Assembly (NCBI GenBank): GCA_003505715.1
Contig: DNXU01000380.1
Location: 21,678-30,776, forward strand
Source of the DNA: Cyanobacteria bacterium UBA8803
Lineage (GTDB): Bacteria > Cyanobacteriota > Cyanobacteriia > Cyanobacteriales > Coleofasciculaceae
DNA: 9,099 nucleotides
Reading direction: 5' to 3'
Shown piece by piece: positions 1-5,667 of this stretch (positions are counted from its first letter, which is position 1; each line of letters begins with the position of its first letter). The position numbers and the translations under genes were made by a program. The notes beneath the pieces are model-generated. The model was not told where the DNA came from. It worked only from the letters and a program-made list of their open reading frames with translations, and ran no database searches.

Positions 1-68
1 GACAGGTTTTATTATGGGTGATTCAGCAACCCAGAGTTACTGGAGTTGTTTTGAGGTTGTCAAAAGTC

Positions 69-1349
69 CTAGTTTCCCTCCAATCTGTCCAGTAAGTAAA
101 ATACTTTACAGGCTTGATATATTCTGTTTATAAACTCAGAATAGTTAGAAGGATAAGGAACTTTTGCCACTTGTAAATATTCATCACGATGCAACTCCAA
201 TGTACTGGCAGAGAAGTTATCAAAAGTTTTTCTTTCTAACGACTCAGGTAATACAGACATAGTTTCTTTATTATAATTCACATAAATATGGATGTATAAA
301 AATTTTTCCTCAACTGTTTTAATAGATAGGGAAAAATTAGAAGCATGAAAAGTATAAAGAATCCCGTAATTATAGAAACGAATTTTTTCAGCATGAACCA
401 GTATTGCAACTAGCCAATTCTGGATTTTTTCGCATTGTTTACCTATAGCAAAACACGTAACTTCATCCGGTTCTCTTTCTGTTTCTTCAGTATTATTCTC
501 AATAGGGCTATCCGATTGTTCATGCTCTCGATTATCTGAGAATCCTAACTTAGCCATTATTTCAGCCTGATTCTCGGTTAATTCGATTTCCTGTAGTATG
601 CTATCAATTGACTTAATTTGTTCTTTTTGTAAATCCAAAAGAGTTGAAATCTTTTCAAGAATACTTTGTGGTACTGTTAATAACGATCTATTATTAACGA
701 GTTTAGTTACTTTTACATAAGAATCAAGGCTGTAATCACTTTCTAATTTAGGTAAGCTATTTTTTTCAATGAGAGAAAGCGGACTTAGATAAAAGTCTAA
801 AGAAAGGTTCAGACATAGTTCAAGCGCTTTGCCACTCTTTATTAGATGTTCATATTTTTTTATAATAGATGAAATCTTGTTGGGATGAAATCCTAAGTAT
901 TCTAACTTGTTCATGATCTCATTGCAGTTACTATCTGAATCTATTAATTGATTATCTCTTTGAGATTGAGTTTGTCTTTTTTCACTTCTTCCAACTCGCT
1001 CTAATTGATACTCCAAATCTCTCTGTCTTTGTTTAGTTAATATTTCATTTTTTATTTTATCTTCATCAAGATTACACAAAAAAGCGGTAAACCAAACTAT
1101 TATGCAGACCAACAATATTATAGAAAAAATACTTATTACAGCAAATAATACTTCTGGCGGTGCATTGATTGTCGATACTATTTTATTCCGAGTACTTGCC
1201 CCTTCTTGACCAAAGAAGTATAACACTATTCGCTCATAATGAAAAACTCCCAATGATGTTATTGACATTCCCAGTGTAAACAGGAAGAGAAAAGACTTTA
1301 TTTTTGACATTGTATTTTTATTAAATAATCTTTCCCCAGAATACAGCAT
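69..1349 (-). CDS. Hypothetical two-helix membrane protein with coiled-coil region
   Basis: I do not recognise this 426-residue protein and give it no function. Two hydrophobic segments are visible, at about residues 18-46 and 68-92, with a short loop between them. A charged, Gln/Glu/Arg-rich stretch follows (about 95-135), likely a coiled coil. A mostly helical middle leads to an acidic linker (about 275-297, rich in Glu, Asn and Ser) and a C-terminal domain of about 130 residues with alternating aromatic and hydrophobic residues that looks like a mixed alpha/beta fold. The layout suggests a membrane-anchored protein with a soluble C-terminal domain, but that is inference. The gene is strikingly AT-rich (one 60-base line near 600-660 is 25% GC, against about 50% in the kinase) and has no HIP1 octamer, so it may have been acquired separately. 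The start is uncertain: ATG at 1349 or, 13 codons in, ATG at 1310 (MSKIKSF). Neither has a good Shine-Dalgarno. The gene stands alone, about 220 bp from its neighbour. Confidence 0.75.
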   Translation of the reverse strand: MLYSGERLFNKNTMSKIKSFLFLFTLGMSITSLGVFHYERIVLYFFGQEGASTRNKIVSTINAPPEVLFAVISIFSIILLVCIIVWFTAFLCNLDEDKIKNEILTKQRQRDLEYQLERVGRSEKRQTQSQRDNQLIDSDSNCNEIMNKLEYLGFHPNKISSIIKKYEHLIKSGKALELCLNLSLDFYLSPLSLIEKNSLPKLESDYSLDSYVKVTKLVNNRSLLTVPQSILEKISTLLDLQKEQIKSIDSILQEIELTENQAEIMAKLGFSDNREHEQSDSPIENNTEETEREPDEVTCFAIGKQCEKIQNWLVAILVHAEKIRFYNYGILYTFHASNFSLSIKTVEEKFLYIHIYVNYNKETMSVLPESLERKTFDNFSASTLELHRDEYLQVAKVPYPSNYSEFINRIYQACKVFYLLDRLEGN

Positions 1350-1362
1350 ACTCTGGGAAAAG
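1330..1362 (-). repeat. Inverted repeat around the first possible start codon of the AT-rich gene
   Basis: Arms 1330-1340 (CTTTCCCCAGA) and 1352-1362 (TCTGGGAAAAG) are complementary at 10 of 11 positions, with an 11-base loop holding the ATG at 1347-1349. If transcription starts just upstream, the hairpin would sit at the 5' end of the message. That would argue for translation from the downstream ATG at 1310. An arm of this quality can also arise by chance in a window this size, so its function is unproven. Confidence 0.35.
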
Positions 1363-1370
1363 TTAAATAA

Positions 1371-1398
1371 ATTATTAAGTTAGGGTCATTGGTGACAA
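1371..1398 (-). promoter_or_regulatory. Candidate sigma70-type promoter for the AT-rich gene
   Basis: On the minus strand, TTGTCA (1398-1393, 5 of 6 to the -35 consensus) is followed after 16 bases by AATAAT (1376-1371, 5 of 6 to the -10 consensus). Transcription would begin near 1364, just ahead of the first possible start codon. The region is AT-rich, so chance matches are likely. A second TTGACA (1423-1418) lies upstream without a convincing -10 partner. Confidence 0.3.
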
Positions 1399-1571
1399 GT
1401 TAAAGTTGTGTGCTTTTTGTCAATAAGGTAATGTACTTAATCTGGGCGTGATAGAGAATGATAATCACAATAAAGGGGGTAGGGAACTACTGAACGGTGA
1501 ACTCTTAACATTTTTCCTGTGGTTTTAATCCGATTATTTTTGAATAAATGCAAAAAAATTGCGTTAATAGC

Positions 1572-2225
1572 TTAGGGATTAGGAAAATTCTGGCTCCACC
1601 AACTATACCAGGAAAACCATGCAGTTTCGAGAATTTTATAGGTATTTTCAGGAGCAGGATGCTGCACGGGAACTGATAAATTTGCCCATAAACAGCGTCT
1701 ATCTTGAATCTTTGCCGAACTAATTGACCAGCGTACTAGCCGATCCCACCGCACATTATAGAGATCGCTGTTACGCTTAAACTGATCGGCTGTAACTGTA
1801 CTGCTACCACGGGGATTAATACAGGCATTTAGATAGGCGTATCCCTGGTGAACAAACATGCTATAAACTCCTATCCCTGGTCGCTCGTATAAAACTGGTG
1901 CAAGCTGTCCCGTATAGGGTCTGATAAATTGTTTAATATCTCCATTAGTATTAATCAAATAACGCATTTCTATATCTAAAGGCAAGCCATCCTGAATGTA
2001 GCGATAGTGTTTTCCTCCATGAAATTCAGAATCTTCAACAATTTGATGGGTGAGGGGGGTACTTTTTACCAGCTGCCATTGCGGTAAGGATACGACTTCT
2101 GGAAAAACGAAGGGGGTTACTGTGTTATTAGCGGTGGTTGGGTACACCAGAGACTTTCCCAATACTAATAAGATACTACCCAAGATAGTAGCTAGGAGAA
2201 AAATTCTTACTTTTTGCCAGGGCAT
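1572..2225 (-). CDS. Cyanoexosortase A system-associated protein
   Basis: This 217-residue protein has one N-terminal membrane helix (about residues 7-25) followed by an extracytoplasmic domain. That domain contains the stretch VTPFVFPEVVSLPQWQ, the block LDIEMRYLINTNGD, the pair ACINPRGSSTVT and RRCLWANLS with two conserved-looking cysteines, and a Trp-rich tail (AWFSWYSWW). From memory of the family this matches the accessory protein encoded next to cyanobacterial exosortase A; its biochemical role is not known. It follows the exosortase gene by 16 bp on the same strand, so the two are almost certainly co-transcribed and work in the same membrane. The reading frame can be extended to a TTG at 2231, but the ATG at 2225 is the likelier start. 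No strong Shine-Dalgarno is present, consistent with translation coupled to the upstream gene. Confidence 0.85.
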   Translation of the reverse strand: MPWQKVRIFLLATILGSILLVLGKSLVYPTTANNTVTPFVFPEVVSLPQWQLVKSTPLTHQIVEDSEFHGGKHYRYIQDGLPLDIEMRYLINTNGDIKQFIRPYTGQLAPVLYERPGIGVYSMFVHQGYAYLNACINPRGSSTVTADQFKRNSDLYNVRWDRLVRWSISSAKIQDRRCLWANLSVPVQHPAPENTYKILETAWFSWYSWWSQNFPNP

Positions 2226-2241
2226 TACCAATCAAGCCATT

Positions 2242-3081
2242 TTAGATTTTAGATTTGGGGGGTTGGGCAGGCGACTGTATAAATCCTGCGCCACATATCC
2301 CTAAAATTAGTACAGCGATCGCGGAAAATATCAGCGAACCCTCTCCTAAATGCCAGTATTTAAAAGCATCTTGGTCAGATAAAGCCACTAGCACCGCCAT
2401 CAGTGCTACCCGCATCCCATTAATCACAAATCCCAGCAGGATAGCTGCAAGGGGCAATAATATTTTGGCTTTCCTGCTCGTCGGAACCATGACTAAAAAA
2501 ATCAATACCAGTCCCAATAGCTGTAGCATAAGCTTAAGGCCAGCACAGCCATTATAGACTTCTATAGAGCCAGTGGGGAGAATTACTATCACCCCCTGAC
2601 GCTTCACCTCAAATCCTAATAACCAAAGGAAAAAACTGGAAAATTGAGCCGTTAGTACCGATAAATCAATAAACAGGTAGAGTAATTTCTCCCAAGGTAT
2701 GGCGATAAAACTGGCCAGGAGCAATTCCTCAGTGTATTGCTTTAATCCCTTAAACCCAGAAGCCAACAAGCTCAAACTAAATACCGAAATAAAAGGTGAG
2801 AGACGCCCGAAAAAATCATCGCCCACTAGGTACAGGCTTTTGAACAGCAGCCACGCTATGAGGGAGGCTCCAAAAAAGCTGGCAAAAACTCCGCTTTGTA
2901 GATTTAAGCGATCGCCTTTTTTCCCCAGCGAGAACAATATAGCCACCCAAAACAGTAAGCTGCTGCTGAACAGGTCATTATTATCGCTCCGCCAAGCTAA
3001 ATGAAGGTGCAGACTAATTAATCCTGCTGCTATACCCAACAGCCAGAATTGGATAGTTTGAATTGGCTTGAGGCACTTCAT
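2242..3081 (-). CDS. crtA: Cyanoexosortase A (membrane cysteine transpeptidase-like sorting enzyme)
   Basis: This 279-residue polytopic membrane protein is an exosortase: it recognises C-terminal PEP-CTERM signals, cleaves them at the membrane and is thought to pass the protein on to the cell surface. About eight hydrophobic segments are visible. The three family catalytic residues are present in order: Cys179 in NGCAGL, Arg224 in NGMRVAL and His244 in YWHLGEG, each at a membrane segment end. The adjacent accessory protein points to type A rather than type B; the subtype is inference. The frame is open to an ATG at 3180, which would overlap the kinase stop by 35 bp. I prefer the ATG at 3081 because the residues before it are hydrophilic and the first helix begins soon after it. 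GAAAGG lies directly before that ATG and AGGAGA about 15 bases upstream. A likely substrate is encoded at 7448-8947. The symbol follows the family name and is unrelated to carotenoid crtA. Confidence 0.88.
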   Translation of the reverse strand: MKCLKPIQTIQFWLLGIAAGLISLHLHLAWRSDNNDLFSSSLLFWVAILFSLGKKGDRLNLQSGVFASFFGASLIAWLLFKSLYLVGDDFFGRLSPFISVFSLSLLASGFKGLKQYTEELLLASFIAIPWEKLLYLFIDLSVLTAQFSSFFLWLLGFEVKRQGVIVILPTGSIEVYNGCAGLKLMLQLLGLVLIFLVMVPTSRKAKILLPLAAILLGFVINGMRVALMAVLVALSDQDAFKYWHLGEGSLIFSAIAVLILGICGAGFIQSPAQPPKSKI

Positions 3082-3145
3082 CCTTTCGTTAACAATCTCT
3101 CCTTTTCCTAAGTACATCCCGCCCGGAAATAAATGATCCGGTTGG

Positions 3146-4669
3146 TCATCCCTTAAACTCAATTCCATTAGCGAATTCATCCACTAGGTTACTGTAGATG
3201 CGTTGGTAGACCCCGAACAGCTTGTGATAGCGTTGGGAGAGTTCCAAATTGGGTTGATGGCGATCGCAAATGTGAATCAGTTGCCTTACCTGAGATAAAT
3301 CGCTGAGAACGCCCACGGCATACATAGCCAGAACGGCTGCACCAAAACTACTAGCTTCATAGCTCTGTGGCACTAACACCTCACAACCAAACAAGTCTGC
3401 CATCATCTGTAACCAAGACCCAGATCGGGCAAAGCCGCCAGAAGCCAGGATAGTTTGACTATCTCCTGTTAATTCGCCCAGAAGGGTACGAATGCTGTAA
3501 GCACTAAATAGAATTCCTTCCAATACAGCTCGAATAAAGTGCGCCCGCTGATGGTGCAAACCAATGCCAAAAAATACTCCTCTCGCATCCGGGTTCCAAT
3601 AAGGAGCCCGTTCTCCCGATAGAAACGGTAAAAATAGCAATCCCTCGGCTCCAGCTGGCACCGTTTGGGCAACTTGAATCATCACCTCATAAGGGTCTAC
3701 CCCCTGCTGTTTAGCCTGTTCAATTTCCGCCATCCCAAAGCGATCGCGAAACCAGCGCAACACGATCCCGCCACTATTAGATGCACCACCAATAACCCAA
3801 TGGTTGGCCGTCAGGAGGTAGCAAAATGTCCGTCCTTCTCGATCCAGGAGGGGATGCGGCACCCCTTGACGGACTGCTCCACTCGTACCAATCGTAACCG
3901 CCATCTGGTCGGGCGCGATCGCTCCTACCCCCAGATTAGCCAGTACCCCATCACTAGCACCCACTACAATAGGCGTATCGGCGTGCAGGCCCATCACTTT
4001 GGCCCATTGAGTCTTCATACCCCGCAGAATATAAGTAGTTGGCACCAACTCACTCAACTGATCGGGACGGATACCAAGTAATTGCAGCACCTCCCCATCC
4101 CAAGATAGCTGTTCTAAGTTAAATAAACCCGTAGCCGAAGCAATGGCATAATCGACCACATAGCGCTCAAATAACTGATAAAATATAAATTCTTTAATTG
4201 AGATAAACTTAGCCGCTTGGCGGAAAGTATCTAAATCTTGCTCCCGCATCCAGAGCAACTTAGTCAAAGGCGACATCGGATGGATCGGAGTTCCGGTGCG
4301 TTGGTAAATAGCCAATCCTGTCCCATCTTGCTTAAGTCGTTCAGCTTGGTTAAGACTGCGACTATCCGCCCAAACTATACTATTGGTTAGACACTCATGC
4401 TGGGCATCCATCACAATCAAGCTGTGCATAGCAGTGCCAAAACCCACCGCTGCAATATCACGCCCTGAAACATCAGCTTGAGCGATCGCCTCTCGCACCG
4501 CCCCTAGCACTGCTTCAAAAATTACCCCCGGTTCTTGTTCCGACCATCCCGGCTGTGGCGACAATAGGGGATAACCATAATTAGCCATCCCTTTAATACT
4601 TCCCAAGGGCGAAAACACGATCGCCTTAGTACTAGTAGTCCCCACATCAACACCAATAAAACAATCCAT
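3146..4669 (-). CDS. gntK: Gluconokinase, FGGY carbohydrate kinase family
   Basis: It should phosphorylate D-gluconate with ATP to 6-phosphogluconate in the cytoplasm, feeding the oxidative pentose phosphate or Entner-Doudoroff routes. At 507 residues it has the usual length of the FGGY family. The N-terminal half starts with the phosphate-binding loop VDVGTTSTKAIVF (residues 7-19), followed by GTAMHSL, IVWADSRS and GTPIHPMSPL, the last typical of gluconate kinases. The catalytic base is probably Asp240 in GASDGVLANLG. The C-terminal half has IGTSGA (260-265), LSGERAPYWNP (350-360) and the ASGGFARSG nucleotide-site motif (409-417). Substrate choice within FGGY kinases is subtle, so xylulose or another sugar acid cannot be excluded, though the overall pattern favours gluconate. 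The frame extends one codon to a GTG at 4672; ATG at 4669 and that GTG are both well placed behind GGAGGG. No gluconate transporter or dehydrogenase gene lies nearby. Confidence 0.9.
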   Translation of the reverse strand: MDCFIGVDVGTTSTKAIVFSPLGSIKGMANYGYPLLSPQPGWSEQEPGVIFEAVLGAVREAIAQADVSGRDIAAVGFGTAMHSLIVMDAQHECLTNSIVWADSRSLNQAERLKQDGTGLAIYQRTGTPIHPMSPLTKLLWMREQDLDTFRQAAKFISIKEFIFYQLFERYVVDYAIASATGLFNLEQLSWDGEVLQLLGIRPDQLSELVPTTYILRGMKTQWAKVMGLHADTPIVVGASDGVLANLGVGAIAPDQMAVTIGTSGAVRQGVPHPLLDREGRTFCYLLTANHWVIGGASNSGGIVLRWFRDRFGMAEIEQAKQQGVDPYEVMIQVAQTVPAGAEGLLFLPFLSGERAPYWNPDARGVFFGIGLHHQRAHFIRAVLEGILFSAYSIRTLLGELTGDSQTILASGGFARSGSWLQMMADLFGCEVLVPQSYEASSFGAAVLAMYAVGVLSDLSQVRQLIHICDRHQPNLELSQRYHKLFGVYQRIYSNLVDEFANGIEFKG

Positions 4670-4678
4670 CACGCCAAA

Positions 4679-4684
4679 CCCTCC
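4679..4684 (-). promoter_or_regulatory. Ribosome binding site of the gluconokinase
   Basis: GGAGGG on the minus strand lies 6 bases before the GTG at 4672 and 9 before the ATG at 4669, so it cannot decide between them. It is also the last unit of the GCAGAGG-type repeat that follows at 4685-4712, so a repetitive element appears to supply the ribosome binding site. Confidence 0.6.
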
Positions 4685-4712
4685 GCGAACCTCTGCGCCC
4701 CCTCTGCGTTAA
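4679..4712 (-). repeat. Degenerate GCAGAGG tandem repeat
   Basis: Read on the minus strand, AACGCAGAGG, GCGCAGAGG and TTCGCGGAGGG follow one another as imperfect units of roughly 10-12 bases. Repeats built on AACGCAGAGG are familiar from many cyanobacterial genomes, where they sit between genes; that link is from memory. The copy lies directly upstream of the gluconokinase and ends in its Shine-Dalgarno. Confidence 0.6.
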
Positions 4713-4735
4713 AAAAACCTCCATGAACCAACTCA

Positions 4736-4754
4736 ACCCAATTTTAAGTTGGGT
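4736..4754. repeat. Small inverted repeat ACCCAA / TTGGGT between divergent genes
   Basis: ACCCAA (4736-4741) and TTGGGT (4749-4754) are perfect 6-bp arms around a 7-base AT-rich loop. It lies in the spacer between the divergent kinase and the small secreted protein, where an operator would be expected. There is no run of T after it that would make it a terminator. It could equally be chance. Confidence 0.3.
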
Positions 4755-4792
4755 AGATATTGGTTTACCTCTGAACTGGGAACTGAGTCCAA

Positions 4793-4938
4793 AGCTGAGT
4801 TCACGAATGAGCCTGTCAGCTATGAGTTTAGTGGCACGCTAAAAGTGGAGCCAGCCCAGCGAGCTAGCATCTTAGGACTTGATGAACCTTCATTGACATT
4901 CACCTACCTAAAGACCTCCTCTAGGAGAGACTTCCACC
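4793..4938 (+). ncRNA. Candidate structured 5' leader of the small secreted-protein gene
   Basis: A stem can form from AGCTGA (4793-4798) with TCAGCT (4816-4821), continued after a 3-base bulge by GTTCA (4799-4803) with TGAGC (4808-4812, one G-U pair) closed by the tetraloop CGAA. Right behind it, TTTAGTG (4827-4833) pairs with CGCTAAA (4837-4843, one G-U pair). Near the gene, CTCC (4916-4919) can pair with GGAG (4924-4927), covering the Shine-Dalgarno. Together this looks like a folded regulatory leader that could limit translation. It matches no riboswitch motif I know, such as the cobalamin or glutamine types. The pairings were found by eye, without energy calculation or comparison, so a functional RNA is only a hypothesis. 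Confidence 0.35.
4923..4929 (+). promoter_or_regulatory. Ribosome binding site of the small secreted protein
   Basis: AGGAGAG ends 9 bases before the ATG at 4939. It is the main evidence that this short frame, rather than the overlapping 107-codon frame from 4749, is translated. The GGAG may be masked by the CTCC just upstream. Confidence 0.65.
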
Positions 4939-5172
4939 ATGCTAAAAGCACTGACAAGGCAAGTATTAGGGTTGCTTCCCAGTTCCCTCTCCCTATGTAC
5001 TACCACCATTGTTGTTACAGGTTTGATGCAGACTGCCACCTACGCTCAATACTACAAGCTTGGGTCATTTAAGTTGGAAGGCAACGCCGTATTAGCCAGC
5101 CAGGAACCAGACCCGCTACCGCCAAGGCCCATGCCACCAGGCGGTAGTCGGTATTTTGGCAGAAATAGCTGA
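4939..5172 (+). CDS. Small secreted protein with proline-rich C-terminus, unknown function
   Basis: This 77-residue protein has a clear export signal: Lys3 and Arg7, a hydrophobic core to about residue 30, and a cleavage motif TYA before Gln37. The mature part would be about 41 residues. It is soluble, with a Pro-rich segment EPDPLPPRPMPPGGS (56-70) and the ending RYFGRNS. Cys20 lies in LSLC, which is not a valid lipobox because Leu precedes the Cys. I do not recognise the family. The size, export signal and GGSRYFGR end recall exported cyanobacterial signalling peptides such as PatX, but the diagnostic RGSGR or RGTGR pentapeptide is absent, so that identity is not claimed. It is divergent from the gluconokinase and 132 bp upstream of the NfeD-flotillin pair on the same strand. 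A good Shine-Dalgarno supports the start; no convincing promoter was found. Confidence 0.65.
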   Translation: MLKALTRQVLGLLPSSLSLCTTTIVVTGLMQTATYAQYYKLGSFKLEGNAVLASQEPDPLPPRPMPPGGSRYFGRNS

Positions 5173-5294
5173 AGTTTTGCATAACTCCGATGCTCTCAGC
5201 AATATACTCTTTTGAGGCAATTTATACTGAATCTAAAACTATAACGTTACAAGCAGGGTAAGAGATGAGGATCAGTTAACTATTTAATAGCTTA

Positions 5295-5299
5295 GGGGG
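5295..5299 (+). promoter_or_regulatory. Ribosome binding site deciding the GTG start of the NfeD-like gene
   Basis: GGGGG at 5295-5299 precedes the GTG at 5305 by 5 bases. No ATG lies in frame before the first membrane segment, so this site supports the unusual start codon. Confidence 0.5.
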
Positions 5300-5304
5300 C
5301 GGCA

Positions 5305-5652
5305 GTGCAGAATCTAATTTTGATCGTGGCTGGCATTTCAGTTGCCGTTGGTATTGTTTTGGGAGCTTTAGTGGTGTGGCTGATTTATATCCAACGGCGA
5401 CGTGAAGTAGTGGATAGCTTAGTACGTATCAACCATGTAGTCGGTCGTTCCGGTACAGTTGAAATCCCTTTCGATCCCAAGACTCAAGGAAAGGTCTGTG
5501 TCAATGTTAAAGGATCTTTAGTAGATTTCGTGGCCTTCACCGACGAACCGAAAGGATTTCGCCAAGGTGACCGCGTGTTTGTTGTCGGGATGAAGGCAAA
5601 TAAGGTTTGGGTTGTGTCGGAAGACTCTATAGGTAATGTAAAGAATCAATAA
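5305..5652 (+). CDS. Short NfeD-like membrane protein (OB-fold partner of flotillin)
   Basis: The 115-residue protein has one N-terminal membrane helix (residues 3-28) followed by a basic stop-transfer (QRRRE) and a small beta-rich domain (about 44-108: GRSGTVEIPFDP, GKVCVNVKG, FVAFTDE, GFRQGDRVFVVG, KVWVV). This is the pattern of the NfeD C-terminal OB-fold domain in its short form, without the serine-protease-like part of long NfeD proteins. NfeD proteins are typically encoded next to an SPFH/flotillin gene and are thought to help assemble membrane microdomains; here a flotillin gene follows after 15 bp. Translation starts at GTG with a good Shine-Dalgarno. The assignment rests on fold pattern plus context; the context makes it strong. 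Confidence 0.8.
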   Translation: MQNLILIVAGISVAVGIVLGALVVWLIYIQRRREVVDSLVRINHVVGRSGTVEIPFDPKTQGKVCVNVKGSLVDFVAFTDEPKGFRQGDRVFVVGMKANKVWVVSEDSIGNVKNQ

Positions 5653-5667
5653 ATAATGTAAATCATC

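Noticed and set aside
1..95. Open plus-strand frames running in from the left edge, possibly a 3' gene end
   Set aside because: Two frames stay open for about 30 to 45 codons but none shows a recognisable protein pattern, and the stretch is too short to judge.
1360..1404. TTTAACTT blocks on the minus strand before the AT-rich gene, resembling Pho-box units
   Set aside because: The two good copies are 37 bases apart and no block fits the 11-base period between them.
3665..4081. 138-codon plus-strand frame opposite the gluconokinase
   Set aside because: Antisense shadow of an intact, well-conserved kinase.
4749..5072. 107-codon plus-strand frame upstream of and overlapping the small secreted protein
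   Set aside because: It lacks a Shine-Dalgarno and any signal or domain pattern, runs across the folded leader, and overlaps a better-supported frame with a signal peptide.
5284..5297. The 14-mer TTAATAGCTTAGGG is also found at 1564-1577
   Set aside because: A shared 14-mer is only mildly unexpected in 9 kb, the flanks differ and the contexts (gene 3' end, gene leader) do not match.
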